Below are positions 1-10,894 of a stretch of 64,000 nt of DNA, piece after piece; the first letter of the stretch is position 1, and every line of letters begins with the position of its first letter. This stretch comes from Entomortierella parvispora (Eukaryota; Mortierellomycota; Mortierellomycetes; Mortierellales; Mortierellaceae), in contig OY752146.1 of NCBI GenBank assembly GCA_963573315.1, positions 1,860,001 to 1,924,000 of the forward strand, in the 5' to 3' direction. The translations under genes and the position numbers were made by a program. Below the pieces are notes generated by a model. The model was not told the DNA's origin. It was given only the letters and a program-made list of their open reading frames with translations, and did not search any database.

Positions 1-45
1 GAAGTTGACAGTATTAATAAGTGCCTTTTGCTTTGGTAGACACAT

Positions 46-1317
46 TTATGATTTCCATATCTTCCAGATACATAGATTGGACTTTCTGAACTTTGGATCC
101 AACTCGACAGCGTCTTCATCCTTTTCGTCGACTCTATCTAGGGCCACCTTCTTACGTTGCAAACCCAGACGATCCAAAGAACCAAACAGCAGCTCATCAC
201 TCCTTGTCGATCGGAATTGATAAGCCAACAGCAGGATGGGGGGTTTTCCATGGTGAATATCTGCTCCGGGTTGATCGCTCGGTTCTGTGGAGGGATCGTC
301 CATGTCGCTCCTGTCCACTACGCTGTCGCGCCTTAGGGTAGGGATCTGCATCCAATCTGCAATAGTGTCAACAAGAGACGGGACCAAAAAGTCCACCCAG
401 ATCACGTCCGATGCCAGCAAGTAATCGAATGAGCTTGATGGGGGGAGCAAGTCTTCACGAATATGTCGAATAGACTCAAAGCGGTCCGTCCAATCCAAGG
501 ATGTGACCTTGACCTGAGGAGCCTGAAATCCGTTCAACTGCGCTCCTGCCTTCAAAGAGTTGACCGCAGAGTCCACGTCTGTTATGATCACGGTCTCTGC
601 TCCAAGGGCAGCGGCACTAAAGGACACGATTCCCTGACCTGCACCCTGACGACACGAAAAGAACGAGGGGAGACAAGTCTGGTTAGACATGAATTGCGCT
701 CAAGAACGGCGTGGGAAAAAAACCCCCCAAGCTTTACCAGCTCCAGAACTCGTTTCCCAGTCCAGAAATTCGACCTTTGAAGCGAGAGTGCCTCCAAGTA
801 CTTGCTCAAAAGAATACCCTATACAAAGAGAAGGCCCATGCTATCAGTCTCTCGTACGTTTTCAATCGCTGACAGTCTTGCCATCGGTTAATTCCTTAGA
901 CAAAGAGTAAAACGTTACGCAATCCCAGACAGAGTTGGCTGTCTTGGAAGTATGAGAAACTGCTTCCTTTGTGTCGCCATCCATCAAGAGTCCATCAGCT
1001 GGGGGTGAGTCCTTAGGAGGAAGCAAGATCCTGTGGCCACGGATATAGAACGGTTCCCCTGAAGAAGAGGACCGAGAAAGAGACTCGTCCTGCCTGTCTC
1101 TGGTTGGGGGAGCAAAATCAAACCCCGAGAACTTGGGTCCTTCTATCATCAACATGGTCATTGTCGTTTCTGGTGTTGAAGTTGCGGTCTCTGCTTCCAC
1201 TGCTGTTACGGGATATGAGGTGTAAGGCACAGTCGTGGTTTTGAAAGTGTTTATCCAGTTGGTGCAATGGTCGACGTTGGTTTCGCTCGTGTGACTGCTG
1301 TGGATATGGCCCATCAT
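46..1317 (-). CDS. METTL21-like protein-lysine methyltransferase
   Basis: Three exons, 1317-919, 818-738 and 645-46, join in frame to about 359 residues; both introns (about 100 and 92 bp) are GT-AG. The product looks like a seven-beta-strand S-adenosylmethionine-dependent methyltransferase of the METTL21/EFM group, which methylates lysines on translation factors or chaperones. Splicing builds the typical order VWDCGILLSKYLE, then WTGKRVLELGAGQG (SAM motif I, about residues 150-166). A later FDYLLASDVIW (about 230-240) matches the substrate-site region of these enzymes, and the C-terminal half ends in short strands as the fold requires. The first 130 residues are mostly low-complexity, longer than in many relatives. 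ATG 1317 is the first Met of the exon and a second Met follows it directly. The precise substrate cannot be told. Fold assignment is firm, subfamily moderate. Confidence 0.82.
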
Positions 1318-1796
1318 GCTTTTTTGGGAAAGGGAGGGAAAGAAGAGAAATGTAGCTCAAGGGAAGGAGCCGAGAACCTGGGAAGAGAGGAACGGAGGAA
1401 CGTGCAGTAGCCTAACTTGATTCAGTTGCCTTTCTATACACTTTTTTTTCTTTAATAGACAGTAGTAGTGTCGATTACAATTATTATCGGATGAGGGGTT
1501 GCGATATTTACAAATAAAAAAAAGAGGAAAGAGGCGACCATCTAAAGCTCCCCATCACAGGATGGACGAGCTCTCGGGGGTCACCGTTTCTTTCTTCTTT
1601 TTTTTTGGCAACACCTTCAATTGAGAAGGAGAGGAAGAGTGCGAGACATTAATTCTATCTATATAAAGGAGAGGAGAGAAAGAGGGATTTGCTATATACA
1701 AAAATACGGCGAGGAAAAAAATTGATAGAATTCTCGCGACTGAACAAATGAATAGACACGCGTCGTGAGCGTGTATCCATTGCGGGAAAAGGGTAA
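1318..1796. other. Tail-to-head intergenic stretch
   Basis: This AT-rich stretch lies between the start of the methyltransferase gene and the stop of the Zn2Cys6 gene, both on the minus strand. It must hold the promoter of the former and the 3' UTR of the latter. The short reading frames here contain homopolymer runs and I see no gene. Confidence 0.6.
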
Positions 1797-3715
1797 TTAA
1801 CCCTGAGGGGTCAAGGCAGAGCGACCTTCTCCAAGGGAGAACGAGGCTTGGTATTGACTGTCCCACTCCTGACATTGTTGACTGAGAGCAGGAGGGCTCA
1901 ACATAAAGTCGGCCATCGAGGCGGTCTCGGGGATGGCAGAGGACATGCTCGACACATTAAAGCCACTAATCATGGGGGAGGTGTCGATCTCCTTCTTCAC
2001 ATTGGCATCACCACCGTAAGAGGTTGCTGCATTAGATGTAGCCCCAGCCTGGTTATCCTCTTCAAACAGATTCTCGATCCAGACAAAGTTTTCACCGACG
2101 GAATCCATCATGGTGAAGTCTTGGAAGAGATCCGCGTCCTGGTAGGCAGGGTTCAAGTTCACTTGGGGGACCGCGTAATAGACACCCGCCTCGCTTCCAT
2201 CCTCATTGACAGTAGTGATCACCAAAGGCTGCGACTCGGGTGCAGCAGAAGGTGAACGATCATCGCTGCCATTATCCGAGGCCATGGAGGGGGATGCCAA
2301 AGATGTAGAGTTGCTGGAGGACGAGAAGTTCTGGTTGCGCTGGTGGAATGGCTGGGGTGCGGACGTAGACATGGTCAGGGTAGTATCGAATAGACCTGCA
2401 AGGCCCTGCTGATTGCCACGGCCGCCAAAGTTGCCGTCAAGTCCAATGGCCAACTCCAGGGGGCTTGGGGGGTGAGGGCTACCGTTGCTGTTGATGGGAC
2501 TGGGAGCAACGGGGCTTGGGGGGAACGGGCTCGCAGTTCTGTACTGGGTGTTAGCAATGGGCAACGGCTGCGAGGACTGGAATTGCAAGGCCTGGGGGTA
2601 TGGAGACTGTTGCGCGTACGGGTGCTGCTGCTGCTGCTGGAGCATAGCACCAAGACTGCTCATGACGGGCGAGATCAAGGCAGAGTGGCGTCTATGATCG
2701 ATGGGGGCGAACACGTTGGTGTCCACGTTGACGCTGGGACTCTGACGACCAGCGATGTTAGAGAGTCCCACCATCGCTGCGGGGTGAGCGCGAGGACTGC
2801 GTTGGGCGTGGCGACCACGGTCATCCGAGTTGCTTCGCTGGTGCTGAGCGTAAGGGTGGGACCGTTGCTGCTGGTGCTGGTGCTGGTGCTGGTGTACAAG
2901 CTGAGCAGCAGGTCTGTCGAGCTCAGATCGAGCACGGTGTCTGTGCATGGAACCGTTCATTCCAACCGCCTGTTCAGTGGAGTAGGAGTCAGCAGAGACA
3001 TTAAAGATGGCATCGACCGACAACGGCTGTGAGAAATGCACAGCAATGGGAAAACAGAATGGAGGTTAGCGCGTGAAAGAAAAACGATACTACATGGTAC
3101 TCAGTTGTCTGTCACGTAGAGCTTGACTTACGTAGTTTAACGAGCTCTGGTTGCCATTGGGGCTCGGGACGTGGTTTCCATCATAGTCAGGGGAAACGCC
3201 AAGCATCTATTGGATATCAACACAAAGTGTTCGAGGCGTAAGAACGATATTGTTTGCCAGATCAAAAAGAGAATCGCAGCTTCTTTTTGTCAACCACTTA
3301 CATCCTGAGCCAAGAACGACTTGATACGGTTGTTGTAAACCAGAAGGTTGGGCTGCTTCTGGATAAAGTCAAAGAGTGCCAGGTCCACGGCCGAGTCCAT
3401 GTCGCAGACAATGGGGATCTCGATAGTCTTAAACTGGACGTCCTTCTTGCGGCCGCCCATTGCCTGGACCACTTTGGCTCGGCATTGGTGACGACCAACA
3501 CAATCCGCAATGTGGTAAAGATGAACCGTCGGAGTAAAAGTGCAAGGGCGATTGTCCTTGGCACAGCGCCGGCACTTCTCACCAGAGTCGGCAGACTCAC
3601 GGACCTTGTCGCAAGTCTTTCGGTTCAGGAAGCAATGATCGCAGCTCTTGCGGCTAATAGCCGCCGGGCTGACGAGACTGACGGTGGTGTCAGCTTGGAA
3701 CTCGAAGCTCTGCAT
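1797..3715 (-). CDS. Zn(II)2Cys6 transcription factor
   Basis: Exons 3715-3302, 3206-3132 and 3026-1797 give about 572 residues; all phases are zero and the introns are 95-105 bp. The N-terminus carries a fungal binuclear zinc cluster with cysteines at residues 25, 28, 35, 48, 51 and 58 (C-x2-C-x6-C-x12-C-x2-C-x6-C). The 12-residue loop is at the long end of the allowed range. After the cluster comes a short conserved-looking stretch around IPIVCDMDSAVDLALFDFIQ. The remaining 400 residues are low-complexity, rich in Gln, Ser, Pro and His, with an HQHQHQQQ tract and scattered acidic patches that could be activation regions. No fungal-specific middle homology domain is seen. It is probably a nuclear DNA-binding regulator; target genes are unknown. 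The start at 3715 places the zinc cluster close to the N-terminus, as is usual. Confidence 0.85.
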
Positions 3716-6481
3716 TAACGAGGATATGGAGAGGGGAGGTGGATGGGAGGTTCCTTAAAATAAAGAGGCAATTGGTTGCCGTGTTCGATTTGGGATGGCG
3801 TTTTGAAAAGCTTTTTTTTTTTTTTTTGCAGACCAAGGGAGGAGAGAAAGAAGAAAGAGAGAAGGAAGATAACAAAAAAAAGAAAGAAAAAAAAGAGTGG
3901 GGTGGGTGTTTTTCAACGAGGGGAAAGTGGGTGGCGTTGGACTGTGTCCTTTTTCTTGCGTGGCAAAGTAAAGACGGGACAGAAAAGGATCGGGAAAGCG
4001 GGGTCGTGAAGAAGAGTCAAGAGAAAAAAAGAAGGCCTGAGAGCAACGAGGGACAGGCTGAGCCGCGAATTGGAGTTTTGGAAATCCAAAAAGGAACGTC
4101 GGAAGTGTGACAGCTGTGGTGGAGAGAGAGAAGGAGGACTAAAGACAGAACAATGGAAGGTCCAGTCCGAGAGCCGTGCAGATGGAAAACAAAAGTACTG
4201 AAAAATAGAAAAGGTCGATGGATACAAGGCGGCACTGCTTCAAAGACAGGAAGCAACCCGAAATGCTCGAGGGACAGTTTGAGGTTTGAATGGTGTCCTT
4301 CGGGTGTGGCGTGGTAGCTTCGCAACAAAGCCAACGGAGCGTGTCGTTGAAGAGCGAGTCTGGAGATCACGCAAGGTGGTCAATTGCAAGAAACTGTGGG
4401 TATTGGTGGCGCGGGCGGTGACTGAACTTTGACGTGGGTTAGCGATGTGAGACGATGTGAGAGGTGCTGAGAGAAACGGGAGAGCGAAGGGGAAAAGAGA
4501 GAAAAGAGTGAAGATGGTGGTTAAGAGAGGCGAACGATTGCTGCGGTAGGCGATTGGAGAGTAACGAACGAGGTTGGCAAAAGAGCGATGATGATGAACG
4601 AGGAAGTAAAAAAAAGAGGGGAGAAGGCCGGCAGTTCCGCTGTATTTATGGCCATGGGGAAGATCAAGCAGCCAAGACAAATAGAGTAATCGTCAATACA
4701 ATGAGAGCGAAGCACAGGGACAACGAGACAACTAAGACAAGGACAGAGTGGACGAGGAAGCAAACACGGAACCATCGCACAAACAGGGTTCATCATTACA
4801 CGCACGCACGCTGCTCTGTCCGCTCCACCCCTCACAGCCCACTTTTACTTTGCAATTAAATTCTTTAGAATAACAACAGAATTGAAAAGTAAAGTAAACA
4901 AGGTCCACCTCGAAGTCACGCTCTCGCTTGCCCCGCCCGTTGCTTGTTTGCCTTTGCCGTGATATAATTATCCTGGCAATAACAGTGTTGCGGCAGTGGG
5001 CACCCAGTGAGGCAGACAAGAAGCAGTGCACTGCACCTGCAGCGTGCCAGTGCCTGGAAGGAAAGAACGGATGGAAGGCGAATCACGGATTGCTCACTCT
5101 TTTTTTTTTTTTTTTTTTTTTCTTTCATTCTTTCGACTGCACCCAGCGACAACAACAACACAGGTCAGCCCTGCACATCAACAACATCACTGGCTGACAA
5201 AATTCGCGCAAAAAAAAAGAAAAGAGCAAAATGGCCGTCAATGACACACTTGCACCCTTTTTGCTGTGAAAACGTCGAGGATACTTTTTGCCACGAGTTT
5301 TTTTACTGCTCGCACGCAAGTGGACCTTGCTTTCTGCAAAAAGAAATGTGGAAGAAGAGAACAGTCTTTTTCTTGTGCTTGGCAACTCGCCCCCTGGCCC
5401 CCTTCGTTTTATTGAGCACTGAGAATTAAAACAATCTCGACCCAATGACCTCGGAAAATTGAGGGTCGAAAGTGGGCGGCCTCTTGTCCTGCCTATTTAG
5501 GACACTTGCCCGAACCTGCCCTTTGTGTTGTCTGTTATCTCGTCCTCAACGCGTCCTTTTGATCAATTGCTCCTCTTCATTCCATGTTAACCTCGCTGAT
5601 TTTTCCTTGCATGCAATCGTTGGCGTCTTATGACCCTGGTCTACATTCAAGGAAGACTAGCAGCAAGAAAAGGGCAAAACGGGGCGAGATCGGGCACGTC
5701 CTCTTCATATCCAACTGGCAGCTTCTGCCATTTCGCCCAGGAGTTGACACTAAAACGTGGATCGTGTCCAGCCGTTTCCGTCTCGGGAAGAGCAAGATCA
5801 ACAGCTGGAGTTTTCTATGTAACAGCCTCAAAGCTCTTCAAAGATAAAAAAAAAAAAAAAGAGCTAGAAGACCGGTAAGAACGTCCAAGGTGTCTCAGAT
5901 CCATGATTCTCGAGATCTGGATGTAAACTCAGACCCAAACATGGCTGCTTTCTTCGTCACCATTGTCGATCCGATTAGGAAGCTTGACCTGGCTGGTCGC
6001 GATGCAGGGAAGTGAAGGTGAGGAGTGCCTGGATCGTGGTCCTGGCCATCTCTGAAAGAAGCAATTGCTCGCGTCTTCTCTTCTCGCCGTAGGACGAAGG
6101 AGAGCAGCGCTTTTTAAAGTATTTGTTTTCGACCGTGATGATGAAGGCCCTCGACCCGAGCAAGCAAAGGGTATTTTTGGATGATAAAGATAACAGTATG
6201 GCCAATTGGCCGTTCGGCTGTGAACACAAGGAACGAGAATCGTTCAAAAATTTCACAAACACAAGGAGGTGGAGCCGGCAGATGAAAGGATAAAAAATAA
6301 AAGAGAATGCGTGCCACGTTAGAAAAGGTCAAAAGGGTCTAGTGCGCTCTTGGTTGCACTAAGCGTGGAGAAAGGTAAAATTCAGGCCAGGTTTTCCCTG
6401 CTCGCCTCTGCTTCGCTGAAGATTAAAAAAAAAATGGGCGGTGCAACACGAAAAAGAATTATCGACTGCTGGTCATGCACA

Positions 6482-6511
6482 CTGTTGACCTGACGCCTGT
6501 TGACCTGACGC
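6482..6511. repeat. 15-bp perfect tandem duplication
   Basis: The unit CTGTTGACCTGACGC occurs twice head to tail. It lies inside the gene-poor region, so no coding frame constrains it. It may be a recent slippage product or a doubled protein-binding site. Confidence 0.85.
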
Positions 6512-8517
6512 AGTAGGCGCGTCCGTGGACCATGACCAGCAGGCCAATGGCTTTGACACGAGATGATGCCTCGGGAAGCCATTCGCGCTTGGCACTCAGG
6601 TCCCTGCAACATCTGTCGAATCAGGCTTCTGTGCTCCTCTGAGAACTGACGCACTCCACCAGTAGATTGTGTTCCCCTCCTTCCACCCTTATTTGTTCTC
6701 CCCACCCCTGACTTGACAACATCCTTAATTTTTGGTCTCCTCTCCGTCAATCCTCCGTTGCCCCTTCGTGATCATCACCATGAGGAACGCTTCTCGTTGG
6801 ATAACAAGCAAGATGGCAAAGTCTTTCTTCGCAAATCAGAAAACAACGTGCCGCGTTGGTGGATGATCCCCTGCGGGTACCAACTTTCATATAATATTTG
6901 GAGCTACTATTCGATGCGCCGCACGATCCTGGTGGAATGTGTTCCTTGGGTGTCGCGTCCTAATCGTGTATTTTTGTCTTTTCTGCTGTCATGTTATCGT
7001 TTTGTTATGTTTCCTCTTTCCCCCGTTCGTCGAGTCGATTCATCGTGATTCAGCTCCTGCATGAACGAAGAAAAGGGAACAACAAAAAATGCAAGAATGA
7101 TCCACCTATTGCTGCGCGTTCTTAACAAACGAACCGGGGGCAGTTCCCTGTAGCTTCTTCTTTGCCCAATCGTGCACCGTCCTCATCGAAGCGTGGACAG
7201 GAAAGAGTGTCAACATTTGTATCACATCGTTTTCTTGAACCGCTAGATGATGGACCAAGGAGTCGGCCATATTTTGTCCCTCCAACCCCTGTCTGCACTG
7301 CCACCTTTATCCACTCCCCGGCATTCATCGTCGCGACGAAACAGAGTGAATGGTCTTTTCTTAGACACTTTGCAATGGCAAATGATCCTTGGTCAGACCT
7401 GACCCTGAGTCTTGTTCTCTCTAGTTTTTTTTGTGGTGGTGTTGTTGACTCGTTGTGGTCCGTAGTACGGCTATCGGTGCTTGTGTTCGCGTTTTGGTTG
7501 TCTGTCCAATTGCAATTGCAATTTCAACTGCGGGACCGTGTCAGAATTACCATTGCACTACCAGACGTTTGTCTTTCACGCGTTCAACAAAAAAAAAAAA
7601 AGTGTCCGCTTGTTGAACTTTGGACCGCAAATCAGAGAGACGGAAAGATCAAACATACACAGACATTTACAAGTCCCTCGTTCTCGACTTTCGAAGACGG
7701 CACATTCTTTTTGGCGGTTCTCTCTGAAGGATCGGAAGGAACCGTTTAGGATAGGCGCCTTTTCCTGAATGGAAGAGTCCTTGAAGGAAAAAATAGAAAA
7801 CAACGAAAGGAGTAATTGGACGAAGGAGTGCAAGATGACAACAACATCGAGAGTAAATGCCGCGTCCTTCCAGCTGACCCTTCTCTTTTTCGGAAAAACA
7901 ACTCGCTTTCAGCAGTCTCTCTTGGAGAAGTCAGCAATTTTTTTCGCTCACATTTTTTTTCCCCTTTCGATTGGAATCCGTCTCTCTCCCCTCCACCTTC
8001 GACTGTCCCACAAGAAAATTTTGGCAAAGACAAAAAAACTCTCTCCCATATCTAAACTTGTCGTCGTTGAGGCTGTTGCATCCCTCATGAATCTAATTGT
8101 TCTTGCTATCAGCATGCCCCAAGTCTATCCCGCTCAAAAAAATCAAGCACATTGTGCAGCGCTTGCGCCACCAGACACCCTGTTTGACCTTTAGGCAATC
8201 ATCTATTTTCTTCTTTTCCGCTTTATCTTGTGCCACCGTGTCATGCGGTCCGAGTGGACGCCATGTTCAGATAAAAAAAGAGAAGAAAAAAAGGTTAATT
8301 GCAGTAACAACAACAAAGTCAAGCAGAGCTCCGAGGAGGTAGATCCCGGATGGACCCTCCGAGTAGGGAGAGCGACGCTGTGTGTATCCACACTCTCTTG
8401 GACATATCAATGATGGTAGACTTCTGTTAGTACTCACGCAGCTCTAGATGTTCAGACTTCTAGACCGCTTGAAGGGAACCTTTTCGTTATTCCTTCCCCA
8501 CATTCCACCAAAAATGG

Positions 8518-8525
8518 TCACGTGA
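8518..8525. promoter_or_regulatory. E-box TCACGTGA upstream of dihydroorotase
   Basis: The palindrome TCACGTGA lies 107 bp before the dihydroorotase ATG. CACGTG is the core bound by bHLH factors such as Cbf1-type proteins in fungi. Function is inferred from position only. Confidence 0.45.
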
Positions 8526-8631
8526 ACTTTTTTTTTTTCTCGGTCCGACGAATGGGGATCAAACTGATCAGCTCGTTCATTTTTCTTCTTTCACGCAAGC
8601 TCGTCTGTCGAAACACAGGAATCAAGCAATC

Positions 8632-10010
8632 ATGGACACCATCACTATCCCCACCGCTGCTGACATGCACATCCATCTCCGTCAAGGTGTGCTCATGAAC
8701 ATGGTCACGCCTGCCGTCGCCGAGGGTGGTGTCTCGATCTGCTATGTCATGGTAAATGGGGCGAAAATGTCGAGGAGACGGACGGGGCCGACCCTCAATG
8801 CGGCAGAGAGCTTCAATGGAGACTGAAAAAGAGTACTGGGAATAGGCGCACTGATATACCTTGAATCTCTTTGATTTGTGTCTTGTAGCCCAACCTCCAG
8901 CCTACGATCGCCAACACCGAAATGGCTTTGGCTTACAAGGCCCAGTTGGAGCAATTGGCGCCTAAGGTTACCTTCTACATGTCCCTGTACCTCAACCCCG
9001 ACTTGACTCCTGATGAGATCAGAAAGGCTGCCAAGGCTGGCGTCCGTGGTAATGTCTTGTCTCTGAAAGTGATACGAACCGGGTCCGATTCCTCAAAACA
9101 ACCCTAGGAAATTCTCTAATGTACTCTTTTTACCTGGTCTTCCTAGGTGTCAAGTCCTACCCTCGCGGAGTCACCACCAACAGTGAATCTGGAATCGAGA
9201 GTTACGATGTCTACTACCCTGTCTTCAAGGCCATGGAGGAAACCGGCATGGTTTTGAACTTGCACGGAGAGGTTCCCTCCGATGCCGAGAAGAACATTTG
9301 TGTCATGAACGCCGAGGAGAAGTTTTTGAGCCATCTCAAGGAGATTCACTTGGCCTTCCCCAAGCTGAAGATCATTCTTGAGCACGCCACCACGGAGGCT
9401 GCCGTGAACATGGTCAAGTCTTTGGGCGACACTGTCGGATGCACGATCACCGTTCACCATTTGCAATTGATTGTCGATGATTGGGCCGGAAAGTGCCACA
9501 ACTTCTGCAAGCCTGTTGCCAAGTTCCCTAGCGATCGTACTGCCCTTCGCAAGGTTGTTCAGGAGGGTAAGATCCAGGGAAATTTTCATAGGAAGAACTC
9601 TCTACTTTGACTCGAAGGATTTTAATTTTTTTTTATTTCCTCACTTCCTAGGACACCCCCGTTTCTTCCTCGGAACCGACTCTGCTCCTCATCCTTCCCA
9701 CAAGAAGGAGGGACCTGATTCGTGCGCCGGTGTTTTCACGACTCCTTTGGTCTTGCCTTACTTGGCCACGATTCTCGAATCCTATGGTGCTTTGGACCGT
9801 CTTCAGGGATTCGCTTGCGATTTTGGACGCGCTTTCTATGAGGTCAAGGACGAGAAGTGGAAGGGTACCGTGACCTTGGCCAGAGAGAACTGGAACACTC
9901 CCGCCAAGTACTCTTTTGGTGACTCTTCTGTTCAAGGCAGCGAGTTTGGTGATGTTGTTCCGTTCATGGCTGGCAAGCAATTGGGATGGAAGGTGGTCTC
10001 CATTGTTTAA
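8632..10010 (+). CDS. URA4: Dihydroorotase (class II)
   Basis: Exons 8632-8751, 8889-9048, 9147-9566 and 9652-10010 give 352 residues, the normal size for a stand-alone class II dihydroorotase. The enzyme closes N-carbamoyl-L-aspartate to dihydroorotate in de novo pyrimidine synthesis. The binuclear zinc site is complete: ADMHIHLRQ gives His13 and His15; Lys96 in VKSYPRGVTTNS is the expected carboxylated lysine; His133 is in LNLHGEV, His173 in LEHATTE, and Asp243 in FFLGTDSAPH. The start codon is the only Met before the first metal motif. The ATG has a moderate context and a T-rich tract lies about 100 bp upstream next to an E-box. All four exons join in correct phase with GT-AG borders. Confidence 0.96.
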
Positions 10011-10066
10011 AGTTGAGAGGAATAACTCATTTGGTTGTAAAAAGATAAAGTGCTTTAAATATCTGA

Positions 10067-10072
10067 AATAAA
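10067..10072 (+). terminator. Poly(A) signal of dihydroorotase
   Basis: AATAAA lies 57 bp after the stop codon in an AT-rich stretch, as expected for a fungal polyadenylation signal. Confidence 0.6.
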
Positions 10073-10164
10073 AATAGCGGTTTTATTATTAAATAATAGT
10101 TGGGATCCAGGATAATTTAAAAAGTAATAACGAGAAATATAAGGTAGGCCAGCACCAGATGTCG

Positions 10165-10232
10165 GCACAGGTAAATCGGGTGAATCGAACCCGACATGAT
10201 CCTGACAGAGGGAAGGTCATGGGATCCTGTGC
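10165..10232. other. Three-way-junction, tRNA-like inverted repeat
   Basis: GCACAGG (10165-10171) pairs perfectly with CCTGTGC (10226-10232). Between them lie two smaller hairpins, TCGGG/CCCGA and CATGA/TCATG. Read on the minus strand the second hairpin holds GGTTCGATTC, which resembles a tRNA B box, and the outer stem is 7 bp like an acceptor stem. The T-arm is not adjacent to the acceptor strand and no proper anticodon arm forms, so this is not called a tRNA gene. It may be a decayed tRNA or another folded RNA. Confidence 0.35.
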
Positions 10233-10894
10233 AACGCTCTATTCCCACTATGGCATCATTGGGATCTCTCGTGGGCAGCCTGCTGCGGGGCTAAACGGCC
10301 ACGAGGGAACAAAGAAAGTTGAATGAATACCACCTGTAATGAATGAAAGTGAGAGCAAAGGTGTTCTTGGGAAAACGGAAAACCGAGGCTTTTGAGGGGG
10401 ATTAAAGTTCAAGGTCGATCCTTCCAATGAAAAAAGATGGATGGAAAACAGTCTCAAAAACAAAACCGGTCGACTTTGGATCATCCAACGTCTTTGCAAA
10501 CTCAATTCCAACCATTTGTGGTGGTAGAACCTTCGCAGGTGCAACGATACCAAGCAATCCCGGAAAAACGTGGGCAAAGAGCTGCAGGGCTGTTGGCTAA
10601 AACGCTATTCAGTAGATGGTTTCAGGGTCGCGTGCAAGGTTGTTGCCCTCCGAGGTGAGTGAATCCCCGGGATGATGCCAAGAGAACCGTTCGGGTCAAA
10701 TATGGACCACCCCTGGTCCAGTCACCGGAATAACCTTGGATATGAAACGGTTAAGATCAAGGCAACAATGACGAAAACAAAGATCAAAGTGAGTAGGCAT
10801 GCCCCGGGAAAACTGAATAGGGAAGACAATGTTGTTATTGACTTTTGAATACGGATGAAGTCTTTATCTTTTCTTTCCTGGTCAATCAACTTTA
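10233..10894. other. Convergent intergenic stretch
   Basis: This lies between the 3' ends of dihydroorotase and the MIC26-like gene. No coding frame with family features is seen. It should contain the 3' UTR of the minus-strand gene. Confidence 0.5.

Larger units (their letters stand above)
3716..8631. other. Gene-poor divergent promoter region (4.9 kb)
   Basis: This region separates two divergent genes, the Zn2Cys6 factor and dihydroorotase. All open frames here are short, cross homopolymer runs (for example T at 5100-5121 and A at 5847-5860) and show no family features. The part next to the zinc-cluster gene (about 3720-4860) is purine-rich on the plus strand, as expected for a long pyrimidine-rich 5' leader on the minus strand. 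A non-coding RNA or a small lineage-specific gene cannot be excluded. Confidence 0.5.

Noticed and set aside
4240-4680. 146-residue minus-strand frame upstream of the Zn2Cys6 gene
   Set aside because: The composition is Phe/Leu/Ser/Arg-rich, as expected from a pyrimidine-rich leader. No start context, domain or intron signals support it.
6382-6750. 122-residue minus-strand frame
   Set aside because: It runs through the 15-bp tandem repeat and a homopolymer, with no recognised motif.
10165-10232. tRNA gene on the minus strand
   Set aside because: A B-box-like sequence and a 7-bp outer stem exist, but the T-arm is not stacked on the acceptor and no anticodon arm forms.
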